A stretch of DNA of 64,000 nt from Aldehydirespirator sp965203575 (GTDB taxonomy: Bacteria > Actinomycetota > Acidimicrobiia > Acidimicrobiales > Aldehydirespiratoraceae). Below are positions 41,634 through 51,060 of this stretch, one piece after another. Where the stretch lies: NCBI GenBank assembly GCA_965203575.1, contig OZ241894.1, positions 3,782,001-3,846,000 on the forward strand, written 5' to 3'. Every line of letters starts with the position of its first letter. The first letter of the stretch is position 1. Under the pieces are notes generated by a model that was not told where the DNA came from, ran no database searches, and saw nothing but the letters and a program-made list of their open reading frames with translations. The translations under genes were made by a program, and so were the position numbers.

Positions 41634-43711
41634 ATGCGCGACCCCGCCTACGACGTCCTGTTCGAGCCGGTGCCGATCGGCCCGCTGGTGGCCAAGAACC
41701 GGTTCTTCCAGGTGCCCCATGCAACGGCATGGGCTACCGGGACCCCAGAGCCTGCGCCGAGATGCGGGCGGTCAAAGCCCAGGGCGGCTGGGCGGTGGTG
41801 TGCACCGAGGAGGCCGAGATCCACTACACGTCCGAGGTCACGCCCTACATCGAGGCCAGAATCTGGGACGACAGCGACATCCCTGCGCTAGCGGTGATGA
41901 CCGAGCGGGTCCACGACTGCGGGGCGCTGGCCGGAATCGAGCTCGCCTACAACGGACTCGACGGAACCAACCTCCACTCCCGTGTGGTCCCGCAGGCGCC
42001 GTCGGCGCTGCCGGTGATCTCCGGTTCCTCCCACCCCGTCCAGGCCCGAGCCATGACCAAGCGCGACATCGCCAACCTGCGTCGCTGGCACCGCCAAGCC
42101 GTGGACCGGTCGCTGCGGGCCGGCTTCGACCTCGTGTACGTGTACTCCGGTCACGCCCTCGGCGCGGCCCATCACTTCCTGTCGCGCCGCTACAACCACC
42201 GCAGCGACGAGTACGGAGGAAGCCTCCGCAATCGGATGAGACTGCTGCGCGAGCTGCTCGAGGACGCGGTCGAGGAGGTGGCCGGACGGGCTGCGGTGGC
42301 CTGCAGGGTGACCGTGGACGAGACCATGTACCGCGACGGCATCGACCGGGCCGAGATCGAGGAGGTGATCGGCGAGCTGGGCGAGATCCCCGACCTGTGG
42401 GACTTCGTGCCGGGCACCTGGGAGGACGACAGCGTCACGTCTCGCTTCAGCGCCGAGGCCCACGAGGAGCAGTGGGTGCGGGGCCTGAAGGCCCTCACCT
42501 CCAAGCCGGTGGTCGGGGTCGGCCGCTTCACATCGCCGGACACGATGGTCCGCATGATACGCCAGGGCGTTCTCGACTTCATCGGCGCGGCCCGGCCCTC
42601 CATCGCCGACCCGTACCTGCCCCTCAAGATCGAGGAGGGCCGGCCGGAAGACATCCGCGAGTGCATCGGCTGCAACATCTGCGTGACCGGCGACTACACG
42701 ATGTCGCCCATCCGCTGCACCCAGAACCCGTCGATGGGCGAGGAGTGGCGCCGGGGCTGGCATCCCGAGCGCTACCGCGCCCGCCACGCCGACGAGCGGG
42801 TGCTGGTGGTCGGTGGCGGCCCGGCCGGCCTGGAGGCGGCCATGGCGCTGGGCAAGAGGGGCTACGAGGTGGTGCTGGTGGAGAGGTCGCGCACTCTCGG
42901 TGGCCGGGTGGCGGCGGAGGCCCGGCTGCCGGGGCTGGCCGAGTGGATCCGGGTGGTGGACTACCGCGTGGGCCAGATCTCCCGGCTCGACAACGTCGAG
43001 CACTACCTGGAGAGCGACATGGACGCGGACGAAGCTCTGTCCTACGGCTTCGACCACATCGCGGTGGCCACCGGCTCGGTGTGGCGACGTGACGGTGTGG
43101 CCCGCTGGCACACCCGGGCCGGCGCCATGGCCATCGGCGACCTGCCGGTGTACACGCCCGACGACATCCTGGCCGGAGCCCGCCCGCCCGCCGGCGCTCG
43201 GGTGGCCGTCTACGACGACGACCACTACTACATGGGAGGCGTCCTGGCCGAGCTGCTGCAAGCCGAGGGCTTCGAGGTGGCGCTGGCCACGCCGGAGCCG
43301 CTGGTGTCGGCGTGGACGGTCAACACCATGGAGCAGCACCGTATCCAGGCCCGTCTCATGGAGGCCGGCGTCGAACTGCACACGTCGAGCGCAGTGTCGG
43401 CGGTGCTCGACGACGGTCTGGGGACCGAATGCGCCTTCACCGGACGCGAGGGGCGGATCGATGCCGACGCGGCCCTGCTGGTAACCGCCCGCCTGCCCGA
43501 CGACGGACTCGTCCAGGATCTGCTGGCCCGGCGCGACGAGTGGGACGACCTCGGCCTGCGCAGTGTCCGGGCCGTGGGAGACGCCCTGGCTCCGGGCACG
43601 ATCGCGGCTGCGGTGTGGGACGGACGCCGCTACTCGGAGGAACTGGAAACCCCCGCCGACGACCACGACACCACCCCCTACCGCCGCGAGCTCACCGCCC
43701 TGGACGCCTGA
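41634..43711 (+). pseudogene. Trimethylamine-dehydrogenase-like FMN/FeS/FAD oxidoreductase, frameshifted
   Basis: The first 29 codons, in the frame from ATG 41634 (YDVLFEPVPIGPLVAKNRFF), match old-yellow-enzyme flavoproteins, but the frame is lost at CCCCATGCAACGG near 41720. One inserted base would restore PHCNGMGYRDP. The main frame then continues from about 41729 to 43711: FMN barrel, the 4Fe-4S motif CIGCNICVTGDYTMSPIRC, then VLVVGGGPAGLEAAMALG and a second nucleotide-binding fold. This layout matches dimethylamine/trimethylamine dehydrogenases. It is either a true recent frameshift or a single-base sequence error; the rest is intact. Confidence 0.8.
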
Positions 43712-43719
43712 TTCGAGGT

Positions 43720-44508
43720 CTAGCCTGGCGAGGCCGACGACCATCCGCAGTTGGGGCGCTCGGCACCGAGGGCGTCGAGGCGGGCGGAGTACACCACCAG
43801 AAGCTCGTCGCTGGAGAGGAACATCACATCGATGAGGCGGTAGTCGGGACCGACCTCCGCCAGTGCCACGCCGGAGGTGTAGGTGTAGTCGGCGTCGATC
43901 GTGTCGTAACGGATGCGGTCAGCCAAGCCAACGAGGCGTCCTCGAGCCTGCTGAGGTGACATCGCCCAGAGTTCGATGCAGACAGACGAGGTCACGGTGA
44001 CATCGTAGCGCTCTCCGTCCCGGGCGTTGCGACCATAATGAACGGTGAGCAGCCCGTCTATCTCACGGGGCAGCACGATTCGCTCGCTGCGGCCGGTGTC
44101 ATCGAAGACGACGCTGGCGGTCGTCATTCCGGTGCCCGCCACAGCCACGACCTGCCCGACCAGCTCGGGAGGCGCCGGTCGGGCCAAGAACTCCACGGGG
44201 ATTCCGAGTTCGTCACGCAGCTGACGCTCGGCAGTCCGAGGGGCGGTTACGAGGTCGACTATCTCCACGTGGACCTCCTGCTCCAAATACACAACCTTGA
44301 AGGGGCCTGCCACCGCGGCATCAGGCCCAAGCAGGGCGAACACTGCCCACGCCACGGCGGCCGCAGCAGCCGCTCCCACGGCGACTAGCCCGATGCTCCT
44401 TCCGCGGCGAGTCATGGGGCCCGGTCGACGACCCTCGACTCGACGTGCGGCTGCTGCACGAAGTTCGCGGCCCAGTTGCTGTTCGAAGTCAGAAACGCTG
44501 TGTGTCAT
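43720..44508 (-). CDS. Membrane protein coupled to the ECF sigma factor
   Basis: This 262-residue protein starts with an ATGA overlap on the sigma-factor gene. About 38 cytoplasmic residues (VSDFEQQLGRELRAAAARRV) precede one transmembrane helix (SIGLVAVGAAAAAAVAWAVF), and about 205 residues lie outside. No zinc HxxxCxxC anti-sigma motif is visible. By position it is a candidate regulator (anti-sigma-like), but the sequence alone does not show this. The external part is beta-rich with no recognised fold. Confidence 0.65.
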   Translation of the reverse strand: MTHSVSDFEQQLGRELRAAAARRVEGRRPGPMTRRGRSIGLVAVGAAAAAAVAWAVFALLGPDAAVAGPFKVVYLEQEVHVEIVDLVTAPRTAERQLRDELGIPVEFLARPAPPELVGQVVAVAGTGMTTASVVFDDTGRSERIVLPREIDGLLTVHYGRNARDGERYDVTVTSSVCIELWAMSPQQARGRLVGLADRIRYDTIDADYTYTSGVALAEVGPDYRLIDVMFLSSDELLVVYSARLDALGAERPNCGWSSASPG

Positions 44509-45095
44509 GGCTCGCCATCTGAAGGCGCGTCGAATTCATCGCCCAGGCGGCGGAGCCCCCTGAAGACGAGGCTGCGCGCTGACCCGCGCGTGCAGCCCAT
44601 CCTGCGGGCCACCTCGCCATAGTCCAACCGCTCGATGAAGCGCAAGCGCACCGCCTCACGGCTCTTGGCGGGCACTCGATTCAGCGCGGCCGCAAGCCGG
44701 TCGCTGTCGATCCGGGCTTCTATCGCCTCGATCTCCTCCCATCCCGCATCAGGCGTCGCGGGCGTAACGATCTCCAGTCGGCGCCGCGCCCGCGAGGATA
44801 CTCGATGTGACCGCCACATTGCCCTGAGCTGGTTGTTGGCGATCCCGAAGAGCCACTGCTGCGGCGTGCCCTTGGCGGGGTCGTAGCGGTCCACCCCGAT
44901 GAGCGCTCCCGCGAAGGTCTCCGCCGCCAGGTCGGCGGACACCTCTCGATCGCGGGTCTGGGACCAGAAGTAGGACAGGACCGGCCGGAAGTTGCGCACA
45001 TAGAAGACCGCGAAGGCTTCTGGATCGTGACGGACGTTGCCAAGGAGTTCGGCATCGCTGAAGCTGTCATACGCGCCCGACCCCTGTTTGATCAT
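44505..45095 (-). CDS. ECF-type RNA polymerase sigma factor
   Basis: A 196-residue sigma-70 family protein with only regions 2 and 4. Region 2 spans residues 25-95 (AVFYVRNFRPVLSYFWSQTR, then TPQQWLFGIANNQLRAMWRSH for -10 recognition). Region 4 near residues 135-180 (LNRVPAKSREAVRLRFIERL, then YGEVARRMGCTRGSARSLVF) forms the helix-turn-helix for -35 recognition. The downstream coupled membrane protein probably controls it. Secreted-protein genes nearby might be targets, but no shared promoter motif was established. Confidence 0.9.
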   Translation of the reverse strand: MIKQGSGAYDSFSDAELLGNVRHDPEAFAVFYVRNFRPVLSYFWSQTRDREVSADLAAETFAGALIGVDRYDPAKGTPQQWLFGIANNQLRAMWRSHRVSSRARRRLEIVTPATPDAGWEEIEAIEARIDSDRLAAALNRVPAKSREAVRLRFIERLDYGEVARRMGCTRGSARSLVFRGLRRLGDEFDAPSDGEP

Positions 45096-45157
45096 TGCCC
45101 GCGACGGTACGCATCAATCACTGCTCTTGCAATGGCCAGAATAGAGGTTACTACGCG

Positions 45158-45673
45158 CTAGCCATAGCGGACGCAGGACGCCCTGTTGTTCATCGAGCCC
45201 AGCGATGTCGCTGCGCTGTAGATGCGATGAGGCCAGCCCACACAGGTCGAGTAGTCGTAGAAGCTGGTGGGGCGCGCCCCGCAGTAGTGGCGCGACGACT
45301 CGATGTTGTTGTTCCATGTGCCGGTCGGGTACCACACGCCCCCGCCGCAGGTAGTCCCCACCACCCGAATCGACGAGCCGCTGTACCACCTCGACGAGTA
45401 GTGCAGGCCGATCGTGTTCGTGCCAGACGACTTGGCGGCCCGTTTCGACGCGGCTGCCGCGTGGCCCAACGACGCGGCATGGAGCGCGGCATCCGACTCC
45501 GCCGCGAAGCAGACCGCCGGACTTGTGAGAAGCACTCCGTCCGCCACTCCGGTCACCTCGACGACGCAGTGCCTTTCGATCTCCGGCCCCGCACTGGCGA
45601 CTCCCGCAGTGGCGAGCCCCGAGGCGATGACCGCGACTGCGGCAGCGATTCGGCTCGGGCTGACGTTCCTCAT
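45158..45673 (-). CDS. Small secreted Cys-containing protein of unknown function
   Basis: A 171-residue protein with a clear signal peptide (SRIAAAVAVIASGLATAGVA, cleavage near ASAG). The mature part contains six Cys and a Gly/Trp/Tyr-rich core (SSRWYSGSSIRVVGTTCGGG, TGTWNNNIESSRHYC). The composition resembles small extracellular beta-sheet proteins with disulfides, but I cannot assign a family. An ATG-led frame from 45673 with GGAGGCCGTC upstream supports the start. It lies next to the ECF sigma operon and could be part of its regulon. Confidence 0.65.
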   Translation of the reverse strand: MRNVSPSRIAAAVAVIASGLATAGVASAGPEIERHCVVEVTGVADGVLLTSPAVCFAAESDAALHAASLGHAAAASKRAAKSSGTNTIGLHYSSRWYSGSSIRVVGTTCGGGVWYPTGTWNNNIESSRHYCGARPTSFYDYSTCVGWPHRIYSAATSLGSMNNRASCVRYG

Positions 45674-45866
45674 GACGGCCTCCTAAGGATGCGCGACCCC
45701 AGGAACCACCCCTGAGGTCCACTAACTACTTGTCGCCCGCCGGTCCAGCGTCGCGCGGACCGTCCCCAAGCAATTCGCCGCCCCCGCGCGACGCAACCGC
45801 CCCAGCCGACAAGTACCCGTCAAGGCGATCCAATTCGCCGATCCTGTAACACAACCTACGCAATGA

Positions 45867-46739
45867 ATGGAGTGCCCAGTGGAGCGGTGGACCTTGACGA
45901 TTAGACAACTTGCATCGCGCTGGATGGCGGTGCTGTTGGCGGTGGCGGTCACAGCGGCGCTGTTGGCGACTCCCGCCGCGGCTGCGCCCGGCGGACCTGC
46001 GCCCCCCGACGATGACACGCCAACGCATGGCACCGACGACATGAGTGACGCCGGCAATGGCAAATCCGTCGGGCCCGGCGGGCCGGCTGGGCCTGCCGAG
46101 CCGGTGGCAAGGACCGGCGCGGCAACCTACACGATGACGGCGGCAACCCCCGGCGGCACGGCCCCCGACGGTCTGGTCGCGAGCACCGGTGCTGACGGCG
46201 TGGAGGCCGTAGCGGCGACGCTCGATGACGGAGCGTTCTTGGCGGTGCTAATCATCGACGACGCCCACGACCCCACCGAGTTTCGCTTCGATGGAGCGAT
46301 CCCGGACGGGCACAGCGCTGCAGTTCAGGAGGACGGATCGGTGACGATCTTCGACGCCCACGGCGAGCGTGCCGGAGGATGGGTAGCGCCATGGGCTGTT
46401 GACGCCGATGGAGAGACAGTGACGACCACCCTTGCCGTGGACGGCACCACGCTGGTTCAGACGGTGAACCACACCGGCCACACGTACCCAGTCGTCGCTG
46501 ACCCGTGCGGCGGATGGAACGGCTTCTTCAAGTGTCTGGCGGCGGCGACAGTGGTCGCGGTCGCGGTGTCGACGTGCACAGGCTCCGGCGGCGCCGCATG
46601 CGGACTGGCTGTCGCAGGGGCCGTCGCAACTCTCGGCGTTCTGGTCACGACCCCATCACCGCCTCCGCCGCCGCCTCCTCCGCCGCCACCTCCTCCGCCG
46701 CCGAGGCCGAGACCTTGCAATAGGCCCGGGTGCCGATAA
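45867..46739 (+). CDS. Secreted protein with polyproline C-terminus
   Basis: A 290-residue protein with a signal segment WMAVLLAVAVTAALLATPAAAA. The central domain (EAVAATLDDGAFLAVLIIDD and HSAAVQEDGSVTIFD) is predicted beta-sheet, and a second hydrophobic stretch (ATVVAVAVSTCTGSGGAACG) may be a membrane anchor. The last 30 residues are a run of about 17 prolines followed by an Arg/Cys-rich tail (RPRPCNRPGCR). The start is uncertain; GTG 45882 or ATG 45924 would put the signal closer to the N-terminus. The proline run could cross the cell wall. The function is unknown. Confidence 0.6.
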   Translation: MECPVERWTLTIRQLASRWMAVLLAVAVTAALLATPAAAAPGGPAPPDDDTPTHGTDDMSDAGNGKSVGPGGPAGPAEPVARTGAATYTMTAATPGGTAPDGLVASTGADGVEAVAATLDDGAFLAVLIIDDAHDPTEFRFDGAIPDGHSAAVQEDGSVTIFDAHGERAGGWVAPWAVDADGETVTTTLAVDGTTLVQTVNHTGHTYPVVADPCGGWNGFFKCLAAATVVAVAVSTCTGSGGAACGLAVAGAVATLGVLVTTPSPPPPPPPPPPPPPPPRPRPCNRPGCR

Positions 46740-46819
46740 GAGATGTCCGCGTGTCCGGGCTTGACGCCGCCAAGCCCGGTCAGCGACCAAGACCCTGCAC
46801 TAGGATCGAGTGCCGATGA
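46730..46819 (+). CDS. Tiny ORF resembling the start of the next gene
   Basis: A GTG-started 29-residue frame reads VPIRDVRVSGLDAAKPGQ and ends with a CGATGA overlap on the following ATG. Its first part matches the beginning of the next protein (MKDIRVYGLDAAGREG), so it is most likely a partial duplicate or fossil of that gene's 5' end. It may instead act as a translated leader peptide. Confidence 0.3.
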   Translation: MPIRDVRVSGLDAAKPGQRPRPCTRIECR

Positions 46820-47088
46820 AGGCTCGAACGCTGATGAAAGACATCCGCGTCTACGGGCTCGACGCCGCCGGCCGCGAGGGCACCATCTACCGGATCGTGT
46901 ACGCAGTGATGATGACAGCGCTCGCAACGACCGCCGTGATGGGTTTCACCGCGTGGTTCGTCCACGAACTGGCACCGTGGTTGGCGCCGCCCGCATGTGT
47001 CGCGGCGGCGACGTCCGTCGCCCTGCGGCTCCGGGCCCGGCGGCTGCGAGATGTCGTGACGTTCCCCAGCGCATACGAGAACAGCTAG
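46816..47088 (+). CDS. Small two-helix membrane protein
   Basis: A 90-residue protein with two hydrophobic helices (VYAVMMTALATTAVMGFTAW and LAPPACVAAATSVALRL) flanked by charged ends. ATG 46816 overlaps the stop of the tiny upstream ORF; ATG 46810 is also in frame. I do not recognise the family. Context is a run of secreted or membrane unknowns. Confidence 0.5.
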   Translation: MKARTLMKDIRVYGLDAAGREGTIYRIVYAVMMTALATTAVMGFTAWFVHELAPWLAPPACVAAATSVALRLRARRLRDVVTFPSAYENS

Positions 47089-47116
47089 CGACACTCGGGC
47101 GATTCGGCGACTCACT

Positions 47117-47144
47117 CAGACCGATAGGTCCAGACCGATAGGTC
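47117..47144. repeat. 14-bp perfect tandem repeat with internal dyad
   Basis: CAGACCGATAGGTC occurs twice back to back. Each unit contains GACC-GATA-GGTC, a small palindrome. It lies in the 47089-47257 gap between the small membrane protein and the convergent tpx gene. It could be an operator-like site or a transcription-end structure; nothing else is seen in this gap. Confidence 0.5.
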
Positions 47145-47257
47145 GAGCTTGGACGTATACCCCCTAGCTTCCAGGGCCGCAGCGGGCACTGTGATCCAAA
47201 TTCTTCCGAGGCTCTCGGGACCACCACAGCGGAGCTGAAATGCCGTTTGGGAGCCGT

Positions 47258-47758
47258 CTAACCCAGCGCGGCGATAGCGGCGTCGTAGTCGGGCTCGTCG
47301 GTGATCTCGCCCACGAGTTGGGAGTGCAGCACGTTGCCGTCGGCGCCGATCACCACCACCGCCCGGGCACACAGACCGACCAGAGGTCCGTCGGCGATGC
47401 CGACCCCGTAGTCGTCGAGAAACTCCGCGTTGCGGAAGGTCGAGGCAGTGGTCACGTTCTCGATGCCTTCAGCCTCACAGAACCGTCCCGCCGCGAAGGG
47501 CAGGTCGGCCGACACGCACACGACGGTGGTGTCCTCCATGCTGGCGGCGCGCTCATTGAAGGCGCGCACGCTCTGGGCGCAGACCGGCGTGTCGATCGAT
47601 GGGAAGACGTTCAGCACCACTCGGCTGCCGAGCAGGCTCTCCGACGTCACGGCGCCGAGGTCGCCTCCGGTCAGGGTGAACGCGGGGGCCGCCGAACCGG
47701 CGGCCGGCAGATCGCCGCTTGTTTGGACGGGATTGCCCTTGAATGCGGTTGTGGCCAC
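47258..47758 (-). CDS. tpx: Thiol peroxidase Tpx
   Basis: A 166-residue atypical 2-Cys peroxiredoxin that reduces hydrogen and lipid peroxides with thioredoxin. The peroxidatic Cys lies in NVFPSIDTPVCAQSVRAFNE and the resolving Cys in AAGRFCEAEGIENV, the Tpx arrangement. GTG 47758 (VATTAFKGNPVQT) with AAGGAGA upstream is the natural start. Length and motifs are standard. Its reductant may be the thioredoxin-type proteins of this genome. Confidence 0.93.
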   Translation of the reverse strand: MATTAFKGNPVQTSGDLPAAGSAAPAFTLTGGDLGAVTSESLLGSRVVLNVFPSIDTPVCAQSVRAFNERAASMEDTTVVCVSADLPFAAGRFCEAEGIENVTTASTFRNAEFLDDYGVGIADGPLVGLCARAVVVIGADGNVLHSQLVGEITDEPDYDAAIAALG

Positions 47759-47873
47759 GGATGTCTCCTTCGAATCTGATCTCGGTCTTGCACTCGACGG
47801 GTCGCCACACCGGTGCGTGACGAATGATCTGTGTGCAGATCGGAGGCTACCGGGACCCGCCGTTACCATCCCA

Positions 47874-49295
47874 ATGATGCAGCCGGAGCAGGTGCCGACG
47901 CCCGACCCGCTTGATCTCGAGGCCTTCCGCCGCAACGCCCATGCTCTGGTGGACTGGGTGACCGACTATCTCGCCGGACTCGGCGCCAGGCCGGTCCGCG
48001 AGCCGGTGGAGCCCGGCGAGGTACGGGCCAAGCTCCCCGACGACGCGCCCGAGCTGCCCGAGCCCTTCGATGCGGTGCTGGCCGACCTCGACCGGGTGGT
48101 CGTGCCGGGGCTGACCCACTGGCAGCATCCGGGCTGGTTCGCCTTCTTCCCGGCCCAGACCTCGCCGCCGGCCGTGCTCGGCGAGTTGGCCGCGGCCGGC
48201 ATCGGCGTACAGGGGATGCTGTGGGCGACCTCGCCGGCGTCCACCGAGCTCGAGTCCCATGTGCTCGACTGGCTGGTCGACCTGCTGGACGTGCCCCAGT
48301 CGTGGAAGACGACCGGACCGGGCGGCGGGGTGCTCCAGGCCGGTGCCTCGACCGCCACCCACACCGCCATGGTGGTGGCCCGCGAGCTGTGCCGTGAGCG
48401 CACCGGAGCGCCGGCCGAGAAGATGGTGGCGTACACGTCCAAACAGGCCCACTCTTCGCTGGAGAAGGGAGCCAAGCTGACCGGGTTCGGTCACATCCGC
48501 CTGCTGGACGTCGACCCGGACTTCGCGGTCCGGCCCGAGACACTGCTCGAGAGGATCATCGCTGATCGCAAGCACGGTCTGGTACCGGCCTTCCTGGGCT
48601 CCAACGTGGGCACGACCGGCACCGCCGCGGTCGATCCGCTGCGCCCTCTAGGCGAGATCGCCCGCTCGGAGCAGATGTGGCACCACGTCGACGCCGCCTA
48701 CGGGGGCTCGGCCATGATCTGCGACGAGTTCCGCCACCACCACGACGGCCTCGAACTGGTCGACAGCTACACCTTCAACCCCCACAAGTGGCTGGCCACC
48801 AACCTGGAGTGCTCGGTGATGTGGGTGGCCGACCGGAGGCCCCTGATCGACACGCTGAGCGTGGTGCCCCCCTACCTGCGCAACCCGGCGTCGGAGTCGG
48901 GCCAGGTGATCGACTACCGGGACTGGCACGCACCTCTGGGCCGGCCGTTCAGGGCCCTAAAGCTGTGGTTCGTGCTGCGCAGCTTCGGAGCCGAGGGCCT
49001 GCGGCGGATGATTCGCAGCCATGTCGGCTGGGCCCGAGGGCTGGCAGACCGCATCGACGGCCATCCCAGGCTGGAGCGCATCGCGCCGGTGCACTTCGCG
49101 CTGGTGTCGTTCGTGCACCGCGACGGCGACGGCGCCACCGACGCCCTGGCCGAGGCCATCAACGCCGACGGCCGGTTCTACGTGACCCCCTCGGAGATCG
49201 ACGGGAGGCGGTTCGTGCGGATCTCGGTCGGGTCGACATGGACCACCCGGCGCGACGTCGACGCGCTGTGGCACCTCGTCACCGCCCACGCCTGA
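47874..49295 (+). CDS. PLP-dependent decarboxylase, aromatic-L-amino-acid-decarboxylase-like
   Basis: A 473-residue group II pyridoxal-phosphate enzyme. HWQHPGWFAFFPA near the N-terminus, GVLQAGASTATHTAMVVARE, HVDAAYGGSAMICDEFR (cofactor Asp and Ala) and SYTFNPHKWLATNLECS (Schiff-base Lys) are all conserved. The family decarboxylates aromatic amino acids such as tryptophan, tyrosine or phenylalanine to amines; specificity cannot be read by eye. ATG 47874 is used, and the adjacent ATG 47877 is possible. It is divergent from tpx and stands alone. Confidence 0.9.
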   Translation: MMQPEQVPTPDPLDLEAFRRNAHALVDWVTDYLAGLGARPVREPVEPGEVRAKLPDDAPELPEPFDAVLADLDRVVVPGLTHWQHPGWFAFFPAQTSPPAVLGELAAAGIGVQGMLWATSPASTELESHVLDWLVDLLDVPQSWKTTGPGGGVLQAGASTATHTAMVVARELCRERTGAPAEKMVAYTSKQAHSSLEKGAKLTGFGHIRLLDVDPDFAVRPETLLERIIADRKHGLVPAFLGSNVGTTGTAAVDPLRPLGEIARSEQMWHHVDAAYGGSAMICDEFRHHHDGLELVDSYTFNPHKWLATNLECSVMWVADRRPLIDTLSVVPPYLRNPASESGQVIDYRDWHAPLGRPFRALKLWFVLRSFGAEGLRRMIRSHVGWARGLADRIDGHPRLERIAPVHFALVSFVHRDGDGATDALAEAINADGRFYVTPSEIDGRRFVRISVGSTWTTRRDVDALWHLVTAHA

Positions 49296-49423
49296 CCCGC
49301 GTGCAGGGGCCGGGCCGCGGGGAGCGCGGGAAGCCCACACCGTCGTGTATGTGTGCGGTGAGGGGATCGTGGTCGGGCGCGGGGAGCGCGGGCAGCCGCT
49401 GGTCTAGGGCCGGCCGCCCAGCG

Positions 49424-49864
49424 TCACACGTCTCCCACGCGCAGCACGAGGACACGGTCGGGATCGTCGGTCAGGTCGGCGATCGACGTGTCGAAGGTCG
49501 CCAAGCAGCCGTGGTTGCGCACCGCCAGAGCAAGCAGGTGGGCGTCGGTGACCTGGCCGTGGCCGGTGAGGCGGGTTGTGTCGAGTTGCGGGCAGCGGGC
49601 GATCTCCACGTCGTCGGCCCAGAACTCGTGGCCGTCCAGTTCGGTCAGCCTGCGCAGCACCAGCGCCGCCTCCGCGGGCGTGCGAGCGTCGGGGATCACC
49701 CTGCGATTGGACGACACCCTCACGAATCCGGACTGTGTCGCCGGCGAGGTCGCCCATGCACCCCGACGGATCAAGTCCGTGAACCATCCGGCCGCGGCGT
49801 CGTGGTGCACATGGTTGGGCCAGGCCAGGGCGACGAGCACATTGACGTCGAGCAGCGGGGTCAC
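49424..49864 (-). CDS. PIN-domain ribonuclease toxin (VapC-like)
   Basis: A 146-residue PIN-domain protein. LLDVNVLVALAWPNH carries the first catalytic Asp, a Glu lies near the middle, and VTDAHLLALAVRNHGCLATFD supplies the Asp pair. VapC toxins cleave RNA at specific sites. The GTG start overlaps the antitoxin stop (GTGA), the usual arrangement. The sequence resembles the large group of actinobacterial TA-system VapCs with the A-W-P-N-H motif. Confidence 0.85.
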   Translation of the reverse strand: MTPLLDVNVLVALAWPNHVHHDAAAGWFTDLIRRGAWATSPATQSGFVRVSSNRRVIPDARTPAEAALVLRRLTELDGHEFWADDVEIARCPQLDTTRLTGHGQVTDAHLLALAVRNHGCLATFDTSIADLTDDPDRVLVLRVGDV

Positions 49865-50082
49865 GGCTCCTCGCAGGCGTCTCGAACCATGTCCGGCGTG
49901 ATCGGCGCGGCGTCAGGGGCGACCTCGAAGACGGGAAGTGTTCCGGAGGTCCCGACCCGCTGGGACTGCCAACCCCGGCGGGCCAGATCCGACACCACCG
50001 CCCCGACAGAGGTCGACCGCTCCATGGCCAGGATCCGGGCCCGGGCCAGCACATCGTCGTCCAGGTTCAACGTTGTTCGCAT
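49861..50082 (-). CDS. Ribbon-helix-helix antitoxin (VapB-like)
   Basis: A 73-residue protein starting MRTTLNLDDDVLARARILAM, a classic ribbon-helix-helix DNA-binding segment. Its C-terminal tail (VFEVAPDAAPITPDMVRDAC) would wrap the toxin. ATG 50082 is the natural start; the frame is open to 50106. The antitoxin precedes and overlaps the toxin, so the pair is autoregulated in the usual way. Confidence 0.83.
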   Translation of the reverse strand: MRTTLNLDDDVLARARILAMERSTSVGAVVSDLARRGWQSQRVGTSGTLPVFEVAPDAAPITPDMVRDACEEP

Positions 50083-50172
50083 TACAACATCATAGCATCG
50101 CATCACGGCTTCTTAGCATCACTGGACAACCGATGGCGGCTCGTCGGCAAACGCCTGATAGAAGGAACCGCC

Positions 50173-50961
50173 ATGAGAAGCAACCCCATGCGAGAGCGCT
50201 GGGCAGCAGGAGAACCCGCCATCGGCGGTTGGCTGGGCATCCCCAGCTCCTACTCCGCGGAGATCGTGGCCCGCTGCGACTTCGACTACGTCTGCGTCGA
50301 CATCCAGCACGGCCTGCTCGACTACGGCGACGCGTGGCACATGCTGCAAGCCATAAACCTGGGCTCGGCCACCCCTGTGGTGCGGGTGCCGTGGAACGAG
50401 CCGGGCATCATCGGCAGGAGCCTGGACTCCGGCGCCAGAGGGATAGTCGTTCCCATGGTCAACACCCGGGCCGAGGCCGAGGCCGCGGTGCAGTACTGCC
50501 GGTACGCCCCCGACGGCAGCCGCAGCTACGCCGGCACCCGGGTCGTGCGCCAGGAGGGCAGCGACTACTTCGCCAACGCCAACGCCGACGTGGCTGTGAT
50601 CCCGATGGTGGAGACCGCGGAGGCGGTGGACAACCTCGACGACATCCTGTCGGTGCCCGGCGTGGACGCGGTGTACGTGGGGCCCTCGGATCTGTCGGTG
50701 ACCCTCGGCTTGAGCCCGGGCAACAACGACGGCGAGCCCGCCTTCGACGCGGCGGTGGCCCGGATCCTCGACGGCTGCGCCCGCCACGACGTGATCGCGG
50801 GGTGCCACACGGTGTCGGAGCTGTGCCAGCGCCGCATCGAACAGGGCTTCCGGATGATCACGGTCACCGCCGACACGGTGGCCCTCACCAGAGGACTAGA
50901 CGACGAACTGCGCCGGGCCCGTGGCCAGGGGCCGGTGATCCGCTCGGCCTCGATGTACTAG
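50173..50961 (+). CDS. HpcH/HpaI-family aldolase
   Basis: A 262-residue class II (metal-dependent) aldolase that cleaves or forms 2-keto-hydroxy acids. GGWLGIPSSYSAEIVARCDF at the start, DIQHGLLDYGDAW, RVPWNEPGIIGRSLDSGARG, VVPMVNTRAEAEAAV, PMVETAEAVDNLDDIL and VYVGPSDLSVTLGL are family blocks, with the metal-binding Glu and Asp in the last two. It stands upstream of an acyl-CoA operon and may provide pyruvate-type products. The substrate is unknown. Confidence 0.9.
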   Translation: MRSNPMRERWAAGEPAIGGWLGIPSSYSAEIVARCDFDYVCVDIQHGLLDYGDAWHMLQAINLGSATPVVRVPWNEPGIIGRSLDSGARGIVVPMVNTRAEAEAAVQYCRYAPDGSRSYAGTRVVRQEGSDYFANANADVAVIPMVETAEAVDNLDDILSVPGVDAVYVGPSDLSVTLGLSPGNNDGEPAFDAAVARILDGCARHDVIAGCHTVSELCQRRIEQGFRMITVTADTVALTRGLDDELRRARGQGPVIRSASMY

Positions 50962-51060
50962 CCGGTCCTGCTGACCCGACGGCCGCGTAGCAGGTCACGG
51001 ATACGCTGACGCCCCACCCGGCCGGCTCAAATCGCAGCCGGCAGCAGCCAGGAGCCGCCA

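Noticed and set aside
46660..46716. Simple-sequence CCGCCTCCG repeat as a mobile or regulatory repeat
   Set aside because: It is the coding sequence for the polyproline tail of the secreted protein.
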